Source: Gaiella sp038230035
GTDB taxonomy: Bacteria; Actinomycetota; Thermoleophilia; Gaiellales; Gaiellaceae
Assembly: GCA_038230035.1 (NCBI GenBank)
Contig: JBBRNX010000007.1
Span: 1-64,000 of the forward strand
Reading direction: 5' to 3'
DNA: 64,000 nt
A program made the translations under genes and the position numbers. Below the pieces are notes generated by a model. It searched no databases. It was not told the origin of the DNA and saw only the letters and a list, made by a program, of their open reading frames with translations. Shown in pieces: positions 8,198 through 18,664 of the stretch; position 1 is the stretch's first letter, and every line of letters starts with the position of its first letter.

Positions 8198-9060
8198 GCC
8201 GTGGTCGCCGTCCTCGGGTGACAGCGAAGCGGGCCCTCGGCGGCTGGGCCATCCTCGTCTACCTCTTCCTGTACGTCCCGATCCTCCTCGTCGTCGTGTT
8301 CGCGTTCAACAAGAGCCGCGACGTGACGCTGTGGCGGGGGTTCACGACGAGCTGGTTCGGCAAGGCTCTCCACGATCCGGCCTACCTACCGGCGATCAAG
8401 ACGAGCTTCAAGATCGCAGCGATCAACTCCCTCCTTGCCACGATCCTCGGCACCATGGCCGCGCTTGCGCTCGCGCGCATGCGTCGCGCCTGGCGCATGC
8501 CGTTCGACACGCTTGTCTACCTGACGTTGGTCGTCCCAGAAATCGTGATCGCGGTCGCGTCGCTGATCTTCTTCTCGCAGGCACACGACCGCACCGCGAT
8601 CTTCCCGTCGCTCGGCTGGGTGACGATCCTGCTCGCACACCTCGTCTTCAACGTGTCTCTCGTCATGCTGATCGTCCGCGCGCGCTTCGTCGGGATGGGG
8701 TCGACGCTCGAAGAGGCGAGCTTCGATCTCGGTGCCGGCCCTCTTTCGACCTTCCGTCAAGTGACACTGCCTCGGCTGTTCCCGGCGATCCTGGCCGGCG
8801 GGCTTCTCGCCTTCACGTTTTCGTTCGACGACTACGTCCTGAGCTACTTCACCGCCGGCTCGACGACGCAGACCTGGCCGATGGTGATCTTCGCTGCCGT
8901 CCGCTTCGGCGTGACGCCGGCCATCAATGCGCTCGCGACGATGATGCTCGGGGTGACCGTGGTGTTGATCCTCGTCACGGGGATCGTCCTGCGACGGGGC
9001 GCGCGCGTTTCCGGGACGACCGAAGGCGCCGGTCTCGGCGGCGCGCTCGGTCTCGGTTAG
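8194..9060 (+). CDS. potC: Polyamine ABC transporter permease PotC
   Basis: 288 residues from ATG 8194 (overlap ATGA with potB). Six membrane segments with the EAA loop EEASFDLGAGPLSTFRQVTL and the PotC-typical FTFSFDDYVLSYFTAG. Last gene of the XRE-cupin/potADBC unit. The C-terminus is a Gly-rich tail. No terminator hairpin is visible in the 22 bp before the convergent flavin reductase gene. Confidence 0.92.
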   Translation: MSRGRRPRVTAKRALGGWAILVYLFLYVPILLVVVFAFNKSRDVTLWRGFTTSWFGKALHDPAYLPAIKTSFKIAAINSLLATILGTMAALALARMRRAWRMPFDTLVYLTLVVPEIVIAVASLIFFSQAHDRTAIFPSLGWVTILLAHLVFNVSLVMLIVRARFVGMGSTLEEASFDLGAGPLSTFRQVTLPRLFPAILAGGLLAFTFSFDDYVLSYFTAGSTTQTWPMVIFAAVRFGVTPAINALATMMLGVTVVLILVTGIVLRRGARVSGTTEGAGLGGALGLG

Positions 9061-9082
9061 ATAGACGAAGCGTAGGGCGACG

Positions 9083-9636
9083 TCAGGCGGCCACGGAGAC
9101 AGGCTTCGTCGCGTCGAGGAGGTCGACGACGAGCGCGGTGAGTTGCTCGCGTATGTCGTCGTCCGTCAACCGCCCGTGCTCGTCGAAGCGCTCGTTCGCG
9201 TGCGGTATCGCGACGTCGCCCTCGACGACCCGTGCCCCAAGGACGCCGAGCACCTTGCGTAGCTCCGCCTGCGCCCAGACACCGCCATAGGCGCCCGTGC
9301 TCGCGCCAACCACAGCTGTGGGCTTCCCGCGGAACGGGCTCTCCTTGATCGGCCGTGAGACCCAGTCGAGCGCGTTCTTCAGCTGCCCTGGGATCGACGA
9401 GTTGTACTCGGGCGTCGCGATCAGGACGACGTCGGCTGCAGCGATGCGACGCTTCAGATCCGCAACCGACCAGGGAGTCCCGAGCGCCTCCTCGTCCGAG
9501 TCATACGGGGGATCTCGGCGAGCCCTTCGTAAAGATCAACGTCGAGATCGCTCGGCCCCAGCTCCTCCGCCGCGCGGAGAAGCTGGGTGTTGTACGAGTC
9601 GCGCCGGAGACTCCCGGAGATGGCAAGAAGGCGCAT
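9083..9636 (-). pseudogene. NADPH-dependent FMN reductase (one-base frameshift)
   Basis: Begins MRLLAISGSLRRDSYNTQLL at ATG 9636 (flavodoxin-like phosphate loop GSLRRDSYN) and continues to EGLAEIP. Then the frame breaks at a G run (9507-9511, five G on the plus strand). Adding one base restores PYDSDEEALGTPW, the expected motif of azobenzene/chromate-reductase-type NADPH-FMN reductases, and the frame then reads to GASTGAYGGVWAQAELRKVL and the stop at 9083. The restored length is about 184 residues, normal for the family. One missing base in a homopolymer suggests a sequence error rather than decay. Confidence 0.75.
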
Positions 9637-9641
9637 TGCGG

Positions 9642-10190
9642 TTAGCCCTGCTTCACGAACGAGAGGCTGGCGAGCAACTTCACCTTCTCGCCGAGTGCGA
9701 GGCCGCCGGTCGGCAGCGTCATGTTGAACGAGACGCCGTAGTCGCTGCGGTTGATCTCGCCCTCGAGCTCGATCCCGACCCGCTCGTTCCCGTAAGGGTC
9801 CGCTGCCGGGCCGGTGTAGGACGCCGACAGCTCGATCTCCTTCGTCACGCCTTTGAGGGTGAAGTTGCCGACGACCTTCTCGGGCGTGATGAACGTCGCC
9901 TCGAAGGTTGCGTCGGGGTAGCGGTCGGCGTCGAAGAGCTCGGGGGAGAGGATGTGGGCGTCGCGTCCCTCGTCTTTCGTCGAGACGCTGGCCAGTCGGA
10001 TCGTGCCTGTCAGGGTCGGCGTGTGCCCACCGACCAGGGTTGCCGAGACGTCCGAGAAGATGCCGCGGACGGTCGAGATCCCGAGATGCCTGATCGCGAA
10101 GTCGACCTGCGAGTGGGTTGGATCGACGTTCCACGTGCCGGCTGGAATCGCGGCGGGGACGATCTGATCGAGGACTTGTACGCTGCTCAT
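9642..10190 (-). CDS. YceI-family secreted-type lipid-binding/stress protein
   Basis: 182 residues from ATG 10190 with GGAGGT upstream. YceI pattern: GTWNVDPTHSQVDFAIRHLG, then VRGIFSDVSATL, FTLKGVTKEIEL and NRSDYGVSFN. YceI proteins form a lipocalin-like barrel that binds polyisoprenoids. No signal peptide is evident, so it may act in the cytoplasm, as many actinobacterial copies do. It is divergent from a MarR gene across a 57-bp gap holding a perfect palindrome, a layout often seen with MarR control of yceI. Confidence 0.9.
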   Translation of the reverse strand: MSSVQVLDQIVPAAIPAGTWNVDPTHSQVDFAIRHLGISTVRGIFSDVSATLVGGHTPTLTGTIRLASVSTKDEGRDAHILSPELFDADRYPDATFEATFITPEKVVGNFTLKGVTKEIELSASYTGPAADPYGNERVGIELEGEINRSDYGVSFNMTLPTGGLALGEKVKLLASLSFVKQG

Positions 10191-10210
10191 CGAAACCTCC
10201 ATCTGAGACG

Positions 10211-10229
10211 ATATACTTGCGGTCGCAAG
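10211..10229. promoter_or_regulatory. MarR-type operator in the yceI/marR divergent promoter
   Basis: CTTGCGGTCGCAAG (10216-10229) is a 6+2+6 palindrome, preceded by ATATA. Sites of the form CTTGC-N-GCAAG are typical of MarR regulators that control adjacent yceI genes. Its position between the two starts (10190 minus, 10248 plus) allows joint control. Confidence 0.65.
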
Positions 10230-10247
10230 GAACTGTACCTGGTAAAC

Positions 10248-10735
10248 ATGAGTAGTCAAGTATTGAGTCCACAACTGAGCGCAGGAGCCACGGAAGCCTG
10301 GGTCCGGTACCTGCGCGGCCACGCGGCCCTTACTCGCGCGATGAATACGCAGCTCGTCGCCGAGCACGACCTCACGATGAACGACTACGCGAGGTCCTGC
10401 TGCATCTCTCGCGTGCTCCTGACCGTCGGCTGAAGCGCATCGAGCTCGCGCAGCGGGTCGTTCTGACGCCGTCGGGCATCACGCGTCTCCTGGACGGCTT
10501 ACAGGCTGCCGGGTGGGTGGAGAAGGCGGCCTGCGACGGGGACGCGCGTATCACCTATGCGGTGCTTACCGATTCCGGGGCGCACAAGCTTCGGGAGGCC
10601 GCGTCGACGCATCTCGCGGACATCGAGCGGCTCTTCGTCGGGCGCTTCGACGAGGCCGAGCTCGAGACGCTCGCAACCCTTCTCGGCAGGCTGGACCTTG
10701 GGAGCAAGCCCGCCGACTGCGCCCCGCCCTCCTAG
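10248..10735 (+). pseudogene. MarR-family regulator (small frameshift)
   Basis: N-terminal part from ATG 10248: MSSQVLSPQLSAGATEAWVR ... LVAEHDLTMNDY. It should continue EVLLHLSRAPDRRLKRIELA, but two extra bases (GC at about 10389-10390, in TACGCGAGG) shift the frame to an early stop. After correction the winged helix (VVLTPSGITRLLDGLQAAG) and C-terminal dimer helix are intact to the stop at 10735, giving about 161 residues. It would control yceI. The clean repair suggests an assembly indel, but true loss is possible. Confidence 0.7.
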
Positions 10736-10753
10736 AGGCTGGATTCCGAATTC

Positions 10754-10948
10754 GTGGCCGTAGGCGCTGAGATACTGACCAGCCTCGGAGGACGGCTACA
10801 CCGGGCAGAAGATGAGATGCGCGGACGCGAAATTGAGGGCTGGCTTCAGGTTGATGCCGAGTCGGTCTCCATGAAGCGAGCGCTCGAGCCCTGGGCTATT
10901 CAGAGCGGCGCTTTCGCCCGCGCGTCGCCGTCGAAGGAGAAGAAGTGA
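10754..10948 (+). CDS. Doubtful small ORF before the methyltransferase
   Basis: 64 codons from GTG 10754; the stop overlaps the methyltransferase GTG (GTGA, 10945-10948), which is the only argument for it. No domain, signal or membrane segment is visible. Codon third positions are less GC-rich than in neighbouring genes. Confidence 0.25.
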   Translation: MAVGAEILTSLGGRLHRAEDEMRGREIEGWLQVDAESVSMKRALEPWAIQSGAFARASPSKEKK

Positions 10949-11698
10949 ACTCGAGCGGTGCCGATGCCTATGACCGGTTCATGGGCCGCTACTCGGGGCC
11001 GCTGGCGGTTCCCTTCGCCGATTTCGCCGGACTCCCGTTCGACGGCCGGCTCCTCGACGTCGGATGCGGTCCTGGTGCGCTGAGCGCGGAGCTCGCCCGG
11101 AGGGCCGGGCCGGGGCGGGTCACGGCGGTCGACCCGTCCGAGGAATTCGTCGCGGCCCTGCGCGACCGCCATCCTGGAGTCCAGGCCATCCGCGCGCCGG
11201 CCGAGGATCTTCCGTTCGAAGGAGGCTGCTTCGAGGCGACGCTGGCCCAGCTCGTGGTCAACGTCATGGACGATCCGGTCGCGGGCCTTCGCGAGATGGC
11301 GAGGGTGACGCGGGACGGCGGGGTCGTCGCCGCATGCGTGTGGGACTTCACCGACGGCGGCCCGATCGGTCCGTTCTGGGATGCCGCCCAAGCGCTCGAT
11401 CCTGGGGTCGAGACTGGGTCTGTCTGCCCAGGCAGCAGGGCCGGCCACCTGGCCGACCTCTTTCGCGCGGCTGGAATCGGCGACATCGTCGACAGCGCCG
11501 TCGCGGTGGACGTCGAGCATGCCACGTTTGAGACCTGGTGGGAGCCGTTCACGCTCGGCGTCGCCCCCGTCGGGTGCGCACGTCGCCGGCCTCGAGCCCG
11601 ATCGGCGCACGGCATTGCGCGAGCTCTGCAGGGAGAGGCTGCCGGAGCCACCGTTCGTAGTTTCGGCGAAGGCCTGGGTGACGCGCGGCGCGGCATGA
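10945..11698 (+). pseudogene. Class I SAM-dependent methyltransferase (one-base frameshift near the end)
   Basis: From GTG 10945, preceded by GAAGGAGAAGAA: AYDRFMGRYSGPLAVPFADF, the SAM motif LLDVGCGPGALSAELA, acidic loop TAVDPSEEFVAAL and motif VARVTRDGGVVAACVWDF-like residues, as in Methyltransf_11/25 (UbiE-like) proteins. At a run of five C (11574-11578) the frame shifts. With one C fewer the reading continues SGAHVAGLEPDRRTALREL to the stop at 11698, the expected family C-terminus. Restored length is about 250 residues. Substrate unknown. Confidence 0.72.
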
Positions 11699-11718
11699 CG
11701 CCTGGCTAGGTCGCGAGC

Positions 11719-11901
11719 TCAGACGACTGCGCGCCGGACGGCTCCGACGGGCTGCGGGAGGCAGGTCGGCCCGCTGCCGACCTGCCTCGCCTGCTTCGGT
11801 GCCTCGTTTCCGAATCGTCGACCCGCCTTCATGGTCGAATGCAGCGTCTGTGCGCGCTCTCGGGCGAGTGCGGTGTGAGCCTGTGCGTCGAGGTGGTACA
11901 T
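11719..11901 (-). CDS. Small unknown protein, second copy of the HxDxQTxTALARE family
   Basis: 60 residues from ATG 11901, with GAGGAGACGCG before it. N-terminus MYHLDAQAHTALARERAQTL matches the 2584-2793 product in 14 or so of 20 positions, and the upstream ribosome site is almost identical. The C-terminal part is basic and Pro/Arg-rich. It is divergent from the MarR gene at 12024 and probably shares its operator. Function unknown. Confidence 0.6.
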   Translation of the reverse strand: MYHLDAQAHTALARERAQTLHSTMKAGRRFGNEAPKQARQVGSGPTCLPQPVGAVRRAVV

Positions 11902-11940
11902 CGCGTCTCCTCTCCCAGTCGGGCAGTTCGAGGCAAGTAA

Positions 11941-11999
11941 TCTTGATCTCGAACTACTTGATGTGGAGAGGATAATGGTACGATCTCTTGACGTCAAGA
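11941..11999. promoter_or_regulatory. MarR operator and promoter between small gene and marR
   Basis: TCTTGACGTCAAGA (11986-11999) is a perfect 14-bp palindrome. A related half-site pattern (ATCTTGATCTCGAACTACTT, beginning 11940) lies upstream. GATAAT at 11971-11976 could be the -10 of the marR promoter, placing the palindrome at the transcription start, where bound MarR would block initiation. A shared operator for the divergent small gene at 11901 is inferred. Confidence 0.6.
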
Positions 12000-12023
12000 A
12001 GTTTTACATGGAAGATTCTGATC

Positions 12024-12575
12024 ATGTCAATCAGATCGCAGGTCACCGAACCGTCGAGTGGGTCGGATCACGTCGATCGGTTTCTCGCCGAGCTCGACGT
12101 CCCCGGTCTCGATCTGACGGTCGAAGGCATCGTCGATCGGATCATGGGTATCAGCCGGCGTCTCCGCCGTTCGATGGACGAGACGCTCAAGGGCTTCGAC
12201 CTCACCTGGGAGGAATGGAAGCTCCTCTGCGCGCTGCGGAACCACGGCGAGCCCTACCGGCTTTCACCGGGTCAGCTGGCACAGGCACAGGATCTCTCGA
12301 GTGGCGCGATGACGAGCCGACTCGACCGGCTCGAGGAGGTCGGCCTGGTACGCCGAATGCCGAACCCCGACGACCGACGGGGGCTACTCATCGAGCTGAC
12401 CGAGGCAGGTCACCGCATCTGGCACGAATCGGTCGGCGCGCAAGCCGAAAAGGAGGCGCTCATCGCCGCCGCTGCGCTCGCCGACAGCGAACGCGAGCAG
12501 CTCAATGCGTATCTTCGACGGTTGATGATCGCGTTCGAACGCACAGAGGCAGAGGCGTCGGACGAGCCGAGCTGA
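12024..12575 (+). CDS. MarR-family transcriptional regulator
   Basis: 183 residues from ATG 12024; reading from 11988 would place the start inside the palindrome. Winged-helix residues: DLTWEEWKLLCALRNHGEP, LSPGQLAQAQDLSSGAMTSR, then the wing DDRRGLLIELTEAGHRI. The C-terminal dimerisation helices are complete. Likely ligand: a phenolic or oxidant signal, by family only. It probably represses itself and the small gene at 11719-11901. Confidence 0.85.
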   Translation: MSIRSQVTEPSSGSDHVDRFLAELDVPGLDLTVEGIVDRIMGISRRLRRSMDETLKGFDLTWEEWKLLCALRNHGEPYRLSPGQLAQAQDLSSGAMTSRLDRLEEVGLVRRMPNPDDRRGLLIELTEAGHRIWHESVGAQAEKEALIAAAALADSEREQLNAYLRRLMIAFERTEAEASDEPS

Positions 12576-12593
12576 TCCGGCTGAGCCGTCCCG

Positions 12594-13145
12594 TCAGTTC
12601 GCACGCGGGTCGTCGGGCATCTGGGCGAGCAGCGCGAAAGAGCCGCCTTTCCGTCGCAGGATCGCGCTCCACAGTGAGGCGGGCTCGGCTGTGAAGACAT
12701 CGTCGGGATGGGCCTCCTCGACGATCCACGACGCCTCTGAAAGCTCGTCCTCGAGCTGTCCCGGGCCCCAACCCGCGTAGCCGGCGAAGACTCGTGAGCG
12801 ATGCAGCGCCGGGAACGTCGCAGGCTCGAGGTCGCCCGGCACGAAGCCGACCGATCCGAGGATGAGAACCCCAGCCTGCGCCGGATCGTCGAACTCGGCG
12901 AGCACCACGATCGCGTCTGGCTGCACGGGGCCGCCGACGTAGACGAGGCCGTCGCCGTCCCCGAGACCTGACAAGCCGACGAGCGGAGGTACGGCTTCCT
13001 CGACGGAAATCGCAGAGGGGCGGTTGAGCACCACCCCCATCGCTCCTTCGTCACCGTGCTCGCCGACGAGGATCACGGTACGCCGAAAGTTGGGGTCGAA
13101 CAGGTCGGCTCCGGCCAGGAGAAGGTGTCCGCGGAGCGAGTCCAC
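12594..13145 (-). CDS. YqgE/AlgH family protein (UPF0301)
   Basis: 183 residues from GTG 13145. Family pattern: LRGHLLLAGADLFDPNFRRT, then VGEHGDEGAMGVVLNRPS, YVGGPVQPDAIVVL and FAGYAGWGPGQLEDEL. UPF0301 proteins have no agreed biochemical role. It is convergent with the MarR gene (18-bp gap). A longer frame to 13271 exists, but only the part after VDSLRGH is family-like. Confidence 0.9.
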   Translation of the reverse strand: MDSLRGHLLLAGADLFDPNFRRTVILVGEHGDEGAMGVVLNRPSAISVEEAVPPLVGLSGLGDGDGLVYVGGPVQPDAIVVLAEFDDPAQAGVLILGSVGFVPGDLEPATFPALHRSRVFAGYAGWGPGQLEDELSEASWIVEEAHPDDVFTAEPASLWSAILRRKGGSFALLAQMPDDPRAN

Positions 13146-13203
13146 ATCCCTATGATCGCCGCGTGAGCCTCTCGGCACCAACAGTACGGGCGGGACAGCG
13201 CCC

Positions 13204-13329
13204 GTGAAGCGTTTCGTCTGCCGATTACTCGGGCACCGGCTCCCCCGCCGCAAACGGCCGTTCTTCCTCACCGATCGTTATCAACGGTGCGAGCGCTGCG
13301 GCAAGAGGGTCAGGCTCGAGGACCGCTGA
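13204..13329 (+). CDS. 41-residue zinc-ribbon-like protein (DUF1660-like)
   Basis: From GTG 13204: MKRFVCRLLGHRLPRRK, then RYQRCERCGKRVRLEDR. A CxxxxH pair and a CxxC pair could bind one zinc ion, as in the small phage-associated DUF1660 proteins. There is no clear ribosome site and the gene is too short for routine calling; it fits neatly between yqgE and trpA. Assignment is by pattern only. Confidence 0.45.
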   Translation: MKRFVCRLLGHRLPRRKRPFFLTDRYQRCERCGKRVRLEDR

Positions 13330-13353
13330 AGGTTCGATTTCGATGGCTAGTGG

Positions 13354-14058
13354 CTAGATCCCGTCGATCGCAGCACGCAACGAAGCCACGTAGTCGTTCA
13401 GTGCCTCTGTTCCCTGGCCCGCCACGAGGATCGCTCTCGACCCGACCACGATGCCGTCCGCGACCGCTGCCGCCGCTGCCGCCTGCTCTGGCGTCGAGAT
13501 GCCGAACCCGGCGTAGAGCGGCTTCGTCGTCAGCCGGCGGGCACGCTCCGCGAGTCCAGCGAGCTCAGAGGAGAGCTCCAGGCGCGCGCCGGTCGTCCCG
13601 GTGAGCGTCACGAGGTACAGCCAGCCGTCGGTTTCCCCTGCGGCAAGAGCGATCCGTTCGTCGGTGGAGGTCGGGGCGACGAGCTGGATGCGTTTCACCT
13701 CGGTGCGCTCGCCGGCGGGGAGGTCGGCGATGATCAGGCTGGTCGCGCCGGCGGCGCGCGAGTCCGTCACGAACCGCTCCCAGCCGTACGCCTCGAGGAG
13801 CGACGCGTAGGTCATGGGAATCAACGGGACAACGCCGACGCGAGTGCGCGTTTCGACGAGGCACTCGAGACACGCCGCCGTCCGCATCCCGGCTGCGAGA
13901 GCTCGTTCGGCTGCGGCGCGGATCACGGGCCCGTCGGCGAGCGGATCCGAGAACGGGAACCCGATCTCGACGATGTCGGCGCCGCCGGCGACTGCTGCCG
14001 CCGCGAGTTCGGGGGTCTCCCGACCGGCCATCAGGTAGATGACGAGATGCTTCCTCAT
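13354..14058 (-). CDS. trpA: Tryptophan synthase alpha subunit
   Basis: 234 residues, shorter than the usual 260-270 because the N-terminal helix before the first strand is trimmed. Catalytic Glu is in GADIVEIGFPFSDPLADGPV, catalytic Asp in SLIIADLPAGE, phosphate loop YAGFGISTPEQAAAA. Cleaves indole-3-glycerol phosphate to indole, which is channelled to TrpB. ATG 14058 overlaps the stop of the DUF1345-like gene (ATGA), so it is translationally coupled to that gene rather than directly to trpB. Last gene of the trp operon. Confidence 0.95.
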   Translation of the reverse strand: MRKHLVIYLMAGRETPELAAAAVAGGADIVEIGFPFSDPLADGPVIRAAAERALAAGMRTAACLECLVETRTRVGVVPLIPMTYASLLEAYGWERFVTDSRAAGATSLIIADLPAGERTEVKRIQLVAPTSTDERIALAAGETDGWLYLVTLTGTTGARLELSSELAGLAERARRLTTKPLYAGFGISTPEQAAAAAAVADGIVVGSRAILVAGQGTEALNDYVASLRAAIDGI

Positions 14059-14731
14059 GAGCCCAGGATGTTGACGGCGCGCGAGGCGACCATCAGCAGG
14101 GTGAGGAGGCTGGCTCCCGACTCGACGAGCATCAGCATCTTCGCCCAGCGGGAGAGCGGGAGCACGTCGGTCGGGCTGAAGGCGGTTGCGTTCGTGAACG
14201 ACGTGTACAGGTAGTCGAAGTACATCGGTCGCCAACCCGGCCGCGCGAATGCGGCGTTCTCGAGTTGCGGGAAGAGGAAGTCGCGCTCGTATCCGGGTTG
14301 CTCCGGAACGCGCTTCGCGGGGCCTCCGCCGTCGAGCTGCCAGAACCAGAGCGAGAAGACGAGGATGTTCGTCCACCAGATATCGATCGACGCGAGCACG
14401 AGCTCGTGCCCGCCGAGCTTGTGCCCGGTGATGATGTAGTGGACGAGCAGGATCATCGATCCGGCGTTCGCAATGCTGATCAGGCCGATCAACGCGAGGA
14501 TCACCCGGCGTTGCCACAGCCGGCCGAGGAGCTCGGACCGGGGCGCCGCTAGGAACAGTGGCACGAGGAGGAGGATCACGAGCGCTGGAACGACGAACCG
14601 CGCAACGCCGAGCACGCCGATGCTGCCCGAGGCGACGTACTTGTCGGGCAGACGGGCGTAGAGCCCGGCCGCGACGAGAACGGCGAGCGCCGGCGGGATC
14701 CGCGACTCGCTGCCGGCGAACGCGTGCGTGC

Positions 14732-14735
<4 letters not shown>
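14055..14735 (-). CDS. DUF1345-like membrane protein inserted between trpB and trpA
   Basis: 226 residues with about five to six transmembrane segments (starts near residues 15, 45, 78, 112 and 195). Pattern WWTNILVFSLWFWQLDGGGP, then YLYTSFTNATAFSPTDVLPL and KMLMLVESGASLLTLL matches DUF1345 predicted membrane proteins, which resemble two-helix ion channels. Both ends overlap trp genes by 4 bp (trpB stop, trpA start), so all three are translated in a chain. No role in tryptophan synthesis is known; it may have been captured for co-expression. Confidence 0.75.
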
Positions 14736-15843
<1,108 letters not shown>

Positions 15844-15847
<4 letters not shown>

Positions 15848-17037
15848 GCTCTGGCCGCCTCAACGTAGGCGCGCACTTTCGCGTGATCCTTGATGCCGGG
15901 TGATGCTTCGAGACGCGAGCTGGCGTCGACCGCCCACGGGTGGACGCGGTCGATCGCAGCGCGGACGTTGTCGGGGCCAAGCCGGCCGGCGAGCAGGATT
16001 CGACCTCGGGTTGCCGCTGCACGATCCCAGTGCGTCGGGTCGTCTTCGTTCCACGGTAGGTCGAGGAGTGTCGCCACCTGTTCGCTGCCGCGCAGTACGG
16101 CGGCGTCGCGGCCGCGTACTTTGCCGTCCTCGTGCGGGTGCACCTGATCGAGCGTGGCCGGGCTCTCCCCGGGCTTGCCCACCCAGACCGCCACGGCGAG
16201 CATCGTGTCGGGAACGTCCAGCACCTCGGTCGCGGCACGCGGGCTCTCCGGCACGAGGACGAAGCCAGCAAGATCTGCTCCTGCCTCGGCAGCCGCGGCG
16301 ACGTCCTCCTCGCGCGTCAGTCCACAGACCTTGACGAGCGGGCGCGAGAGGAGCTCGCTGAGTCGTCCGCCCGGGTCAGGTGCGGTCATCAGCGCCGAGC
16401 CGACGAGGATCGCGTCCGCGCCTGCCAGCTCGGCAGCGGCGCCCTGCGCACGCGAGTGGATCCCCGACTCCGCGACGACCAGAGGGGCGCTCGCTCGTGT
16501 TGCCTTGTGTTTCTGAAACACAAAGTTCGCTCGAGAGACGAGCTCGAGCTGCTTCGCCCGGTCGATCCGGAACGTCGACAGGTCGCGCGCGTTGATCCCG
16601 ATCACCGGCGCGCCGAGCGCGATCGCGCGGTCGAGCTCGTCTGCGTCGTGTGCCTCGACGAGGGTATCGAGCCCGAGCGAGGTCGCGACGCCGATCAGCT
16701 CGGCGCACGTCGCGTCGTCGAGGTCGCGCAGGAGGAGCAGTGCGGCATCGGCTCCCGCGTCACGTGCTGTCCGGAGGTGCTCTTCGGTCGAGAAGAAACC
16801 CTTGGCGAGGAGGGGGAGGTGCGCCGTTGAGCGGGCGGCGCGCAGGTCGTCCCAGGTCCCGCCGAAGCGCTCGTCGACGAGCACCGACACCGCAGCAGCC
16901 CCGGCGCGCTCGTAGGCGGGCGCGATCTCGGCCGGACTCGCGTCAGGGCGCAGATCGCCCGCAGAAGGCGAGCGCCGCTTGATCTCCGCGATCGCCTGCA
17001 GGCCGTCGCGCGCGAGCGCCTCTGTGAAGCTACCCAT
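15844..17037 (-). CDS. trpCF: Fused TrpC-TrpF (IGP synthase / PRA isomerase)
   Basis: 397 residues from ATG 17037 (8-bp overlap with trpD). Residues 1 to about 225 are indole-3-glycerol-phosphate synthase (AIAEIKRRSPSAGDLRPDAS, VLVDERFGGTWDDL, VVAESGIHSRAQ). From about 230 it is phosphoribosylanthranilate isomerase (PLVKVCGLTREEDV, VDASSRLEASPGIKDHAKV). It performs two consecutive steps of the pathway. Residues near 171-185 (ANFVFQKHKATRAS) are an apparent insertion just before VVAESGI, encoded by the palindromic repeat at 16504-16525; most TrpC proteins have only a few residues there. Confidence 0.93.
16503..16525. repeat. Palindromic repeat copy 1, in frame inside trpC
   Basis: Perfect 9-bp arms TTGTGTTTC (16505-16513) and GAAACACAA (16515-16523) around one T. 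The 23-bp core matches copy 2 at 18625-18647 in 21 positions. It encodes the extra residues FVFQKHK in TrpC without breaking the frame. Resembles small selfish palindromes known to sit inside genes in Rickettsia; that comparison is by analogy only. Confidence 0.75.
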
Positions 17038-18036
17038 GGGAGAACTCTCGCAGGTCATCGAGGCGGGTCGCGGCGGCGCCGGAGTCGATCGCCTCGGCGG
17101 CGATTGCGAAGCCCTCCCCGATGTCGTCGGCGATCCCGGCCGCGACGAGCGCCGCCCCCGCGTTCAGCAGCACGGCGTCGCGCCTGCCGCTGGGCTCGCC
17201 GGCGAGGACGGCGCGGAGCGCAATTGCGTTCTCCTCAGCCAACCCGCCGCGCAGTGACGCAGGGTCGGTGGGATAGATGCCAAGCGAGCGCGGATCGAGC
17301 TCCCACTCGCTCACATCGCCGTCGCGGATCTCGACGACGAGGTTCGTTCCGGTCGGCGACAGCTCGTCGAGGCCGCCATCGCCGTGGACGACGAACGCAC
17401 GCCGTGCTCCCAAGCCCGCGAGCGTCTCTGCGTAGGTGTACGCGAGTTCGGGCGCGTAGACGCCGAACACCCCGTCACATGCGCCCGCGGGGTTCGAGAG
17501 CGGCCCGAGGATGTTGAAGACGGTTCGGATGCCGAGTTCCTGCCGCGATGGCGCAGCATGGCGCATCGCGGGATGATGAGCCCGCGCGAACATGAAGCCG
17601 AAACCGAGGCGATCGATCGACTCGGCGATTCGCTCGGGCGACTGCTCCAGCTCGAAGCCGAGAGCTTCGAGGACGTCGGCTGCGCCGCACGCGGAGCTCG
17701 CCGCACGATTCCCGTGCTTCGCGATGGCTGCGCCGGCCGATGCCGCGACGATCGCCGATGTTGTCGAGATGTTGAAGGTGCCTGCGCCGTCGCCACCGGT
17801 GCCGACGATGTCGACCACAGGCTCTCGCGCGGGTGTGACGGGGACGACGTGCTCCCGCATCGCCTCGGCGAAGCCGGTGATCTCGGCCGCCGTCTCGCCC
17901 TTTGCCGCGAGCGCCGCGAGGAACGCGGTGATCTCGGCCTGTTCCGCCTCGCCGTCCATGATCTCGCGCATCGCGTCTCGGGCGCGCCCGCGATCGAGCG
18001 CCTTCCCGTCACGGACGTCGCGAATAGCTGCCGCGA

Positions 18037-18040
<4 letters not shown>
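17030..18040 (-). CDS. trpD: Anthranilate phosphoribosyltransferase
   Basis: 336 residues. PRPP-binding DIVGTGGDGAGTFNISTTSA, KHGNRAASSACGAADVLEAL and the anthranilate site region ARAHHPAMRHAAPSRQELG are all present. Adds phosphoribose to anthranilate. It starts in a 4-bp overlap with trpG and ends in an 8-bp overlap with trpCF. Confidence 0.96.
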
Positions 18041-18594
<554 letters not shown>

Positions 18595-18624
18595 GAGCCA
18601 GCCCTTCCGACGGCGCCAGCACTG

Positions 18625-18647
18625 CCTTGTGTTACTGAAACACAAGG
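18625..18647. repeat. Palindromic repeat copy 2, between trpE and trpG
   Basis: CCTTGTGTT (18625-18633) and AACACAAGG (18639-18647) are perfect 9-bp arms around a 5-base centre ACTGA. Same element as at 16503-16525, in the same orientation. As RNA it forms a moderate hairpin without a U-run, so terminator function is unlikely. Confidence 0.75.
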
Positions 18648-18664
18648 TCGAAGCGGGCGAGGGC

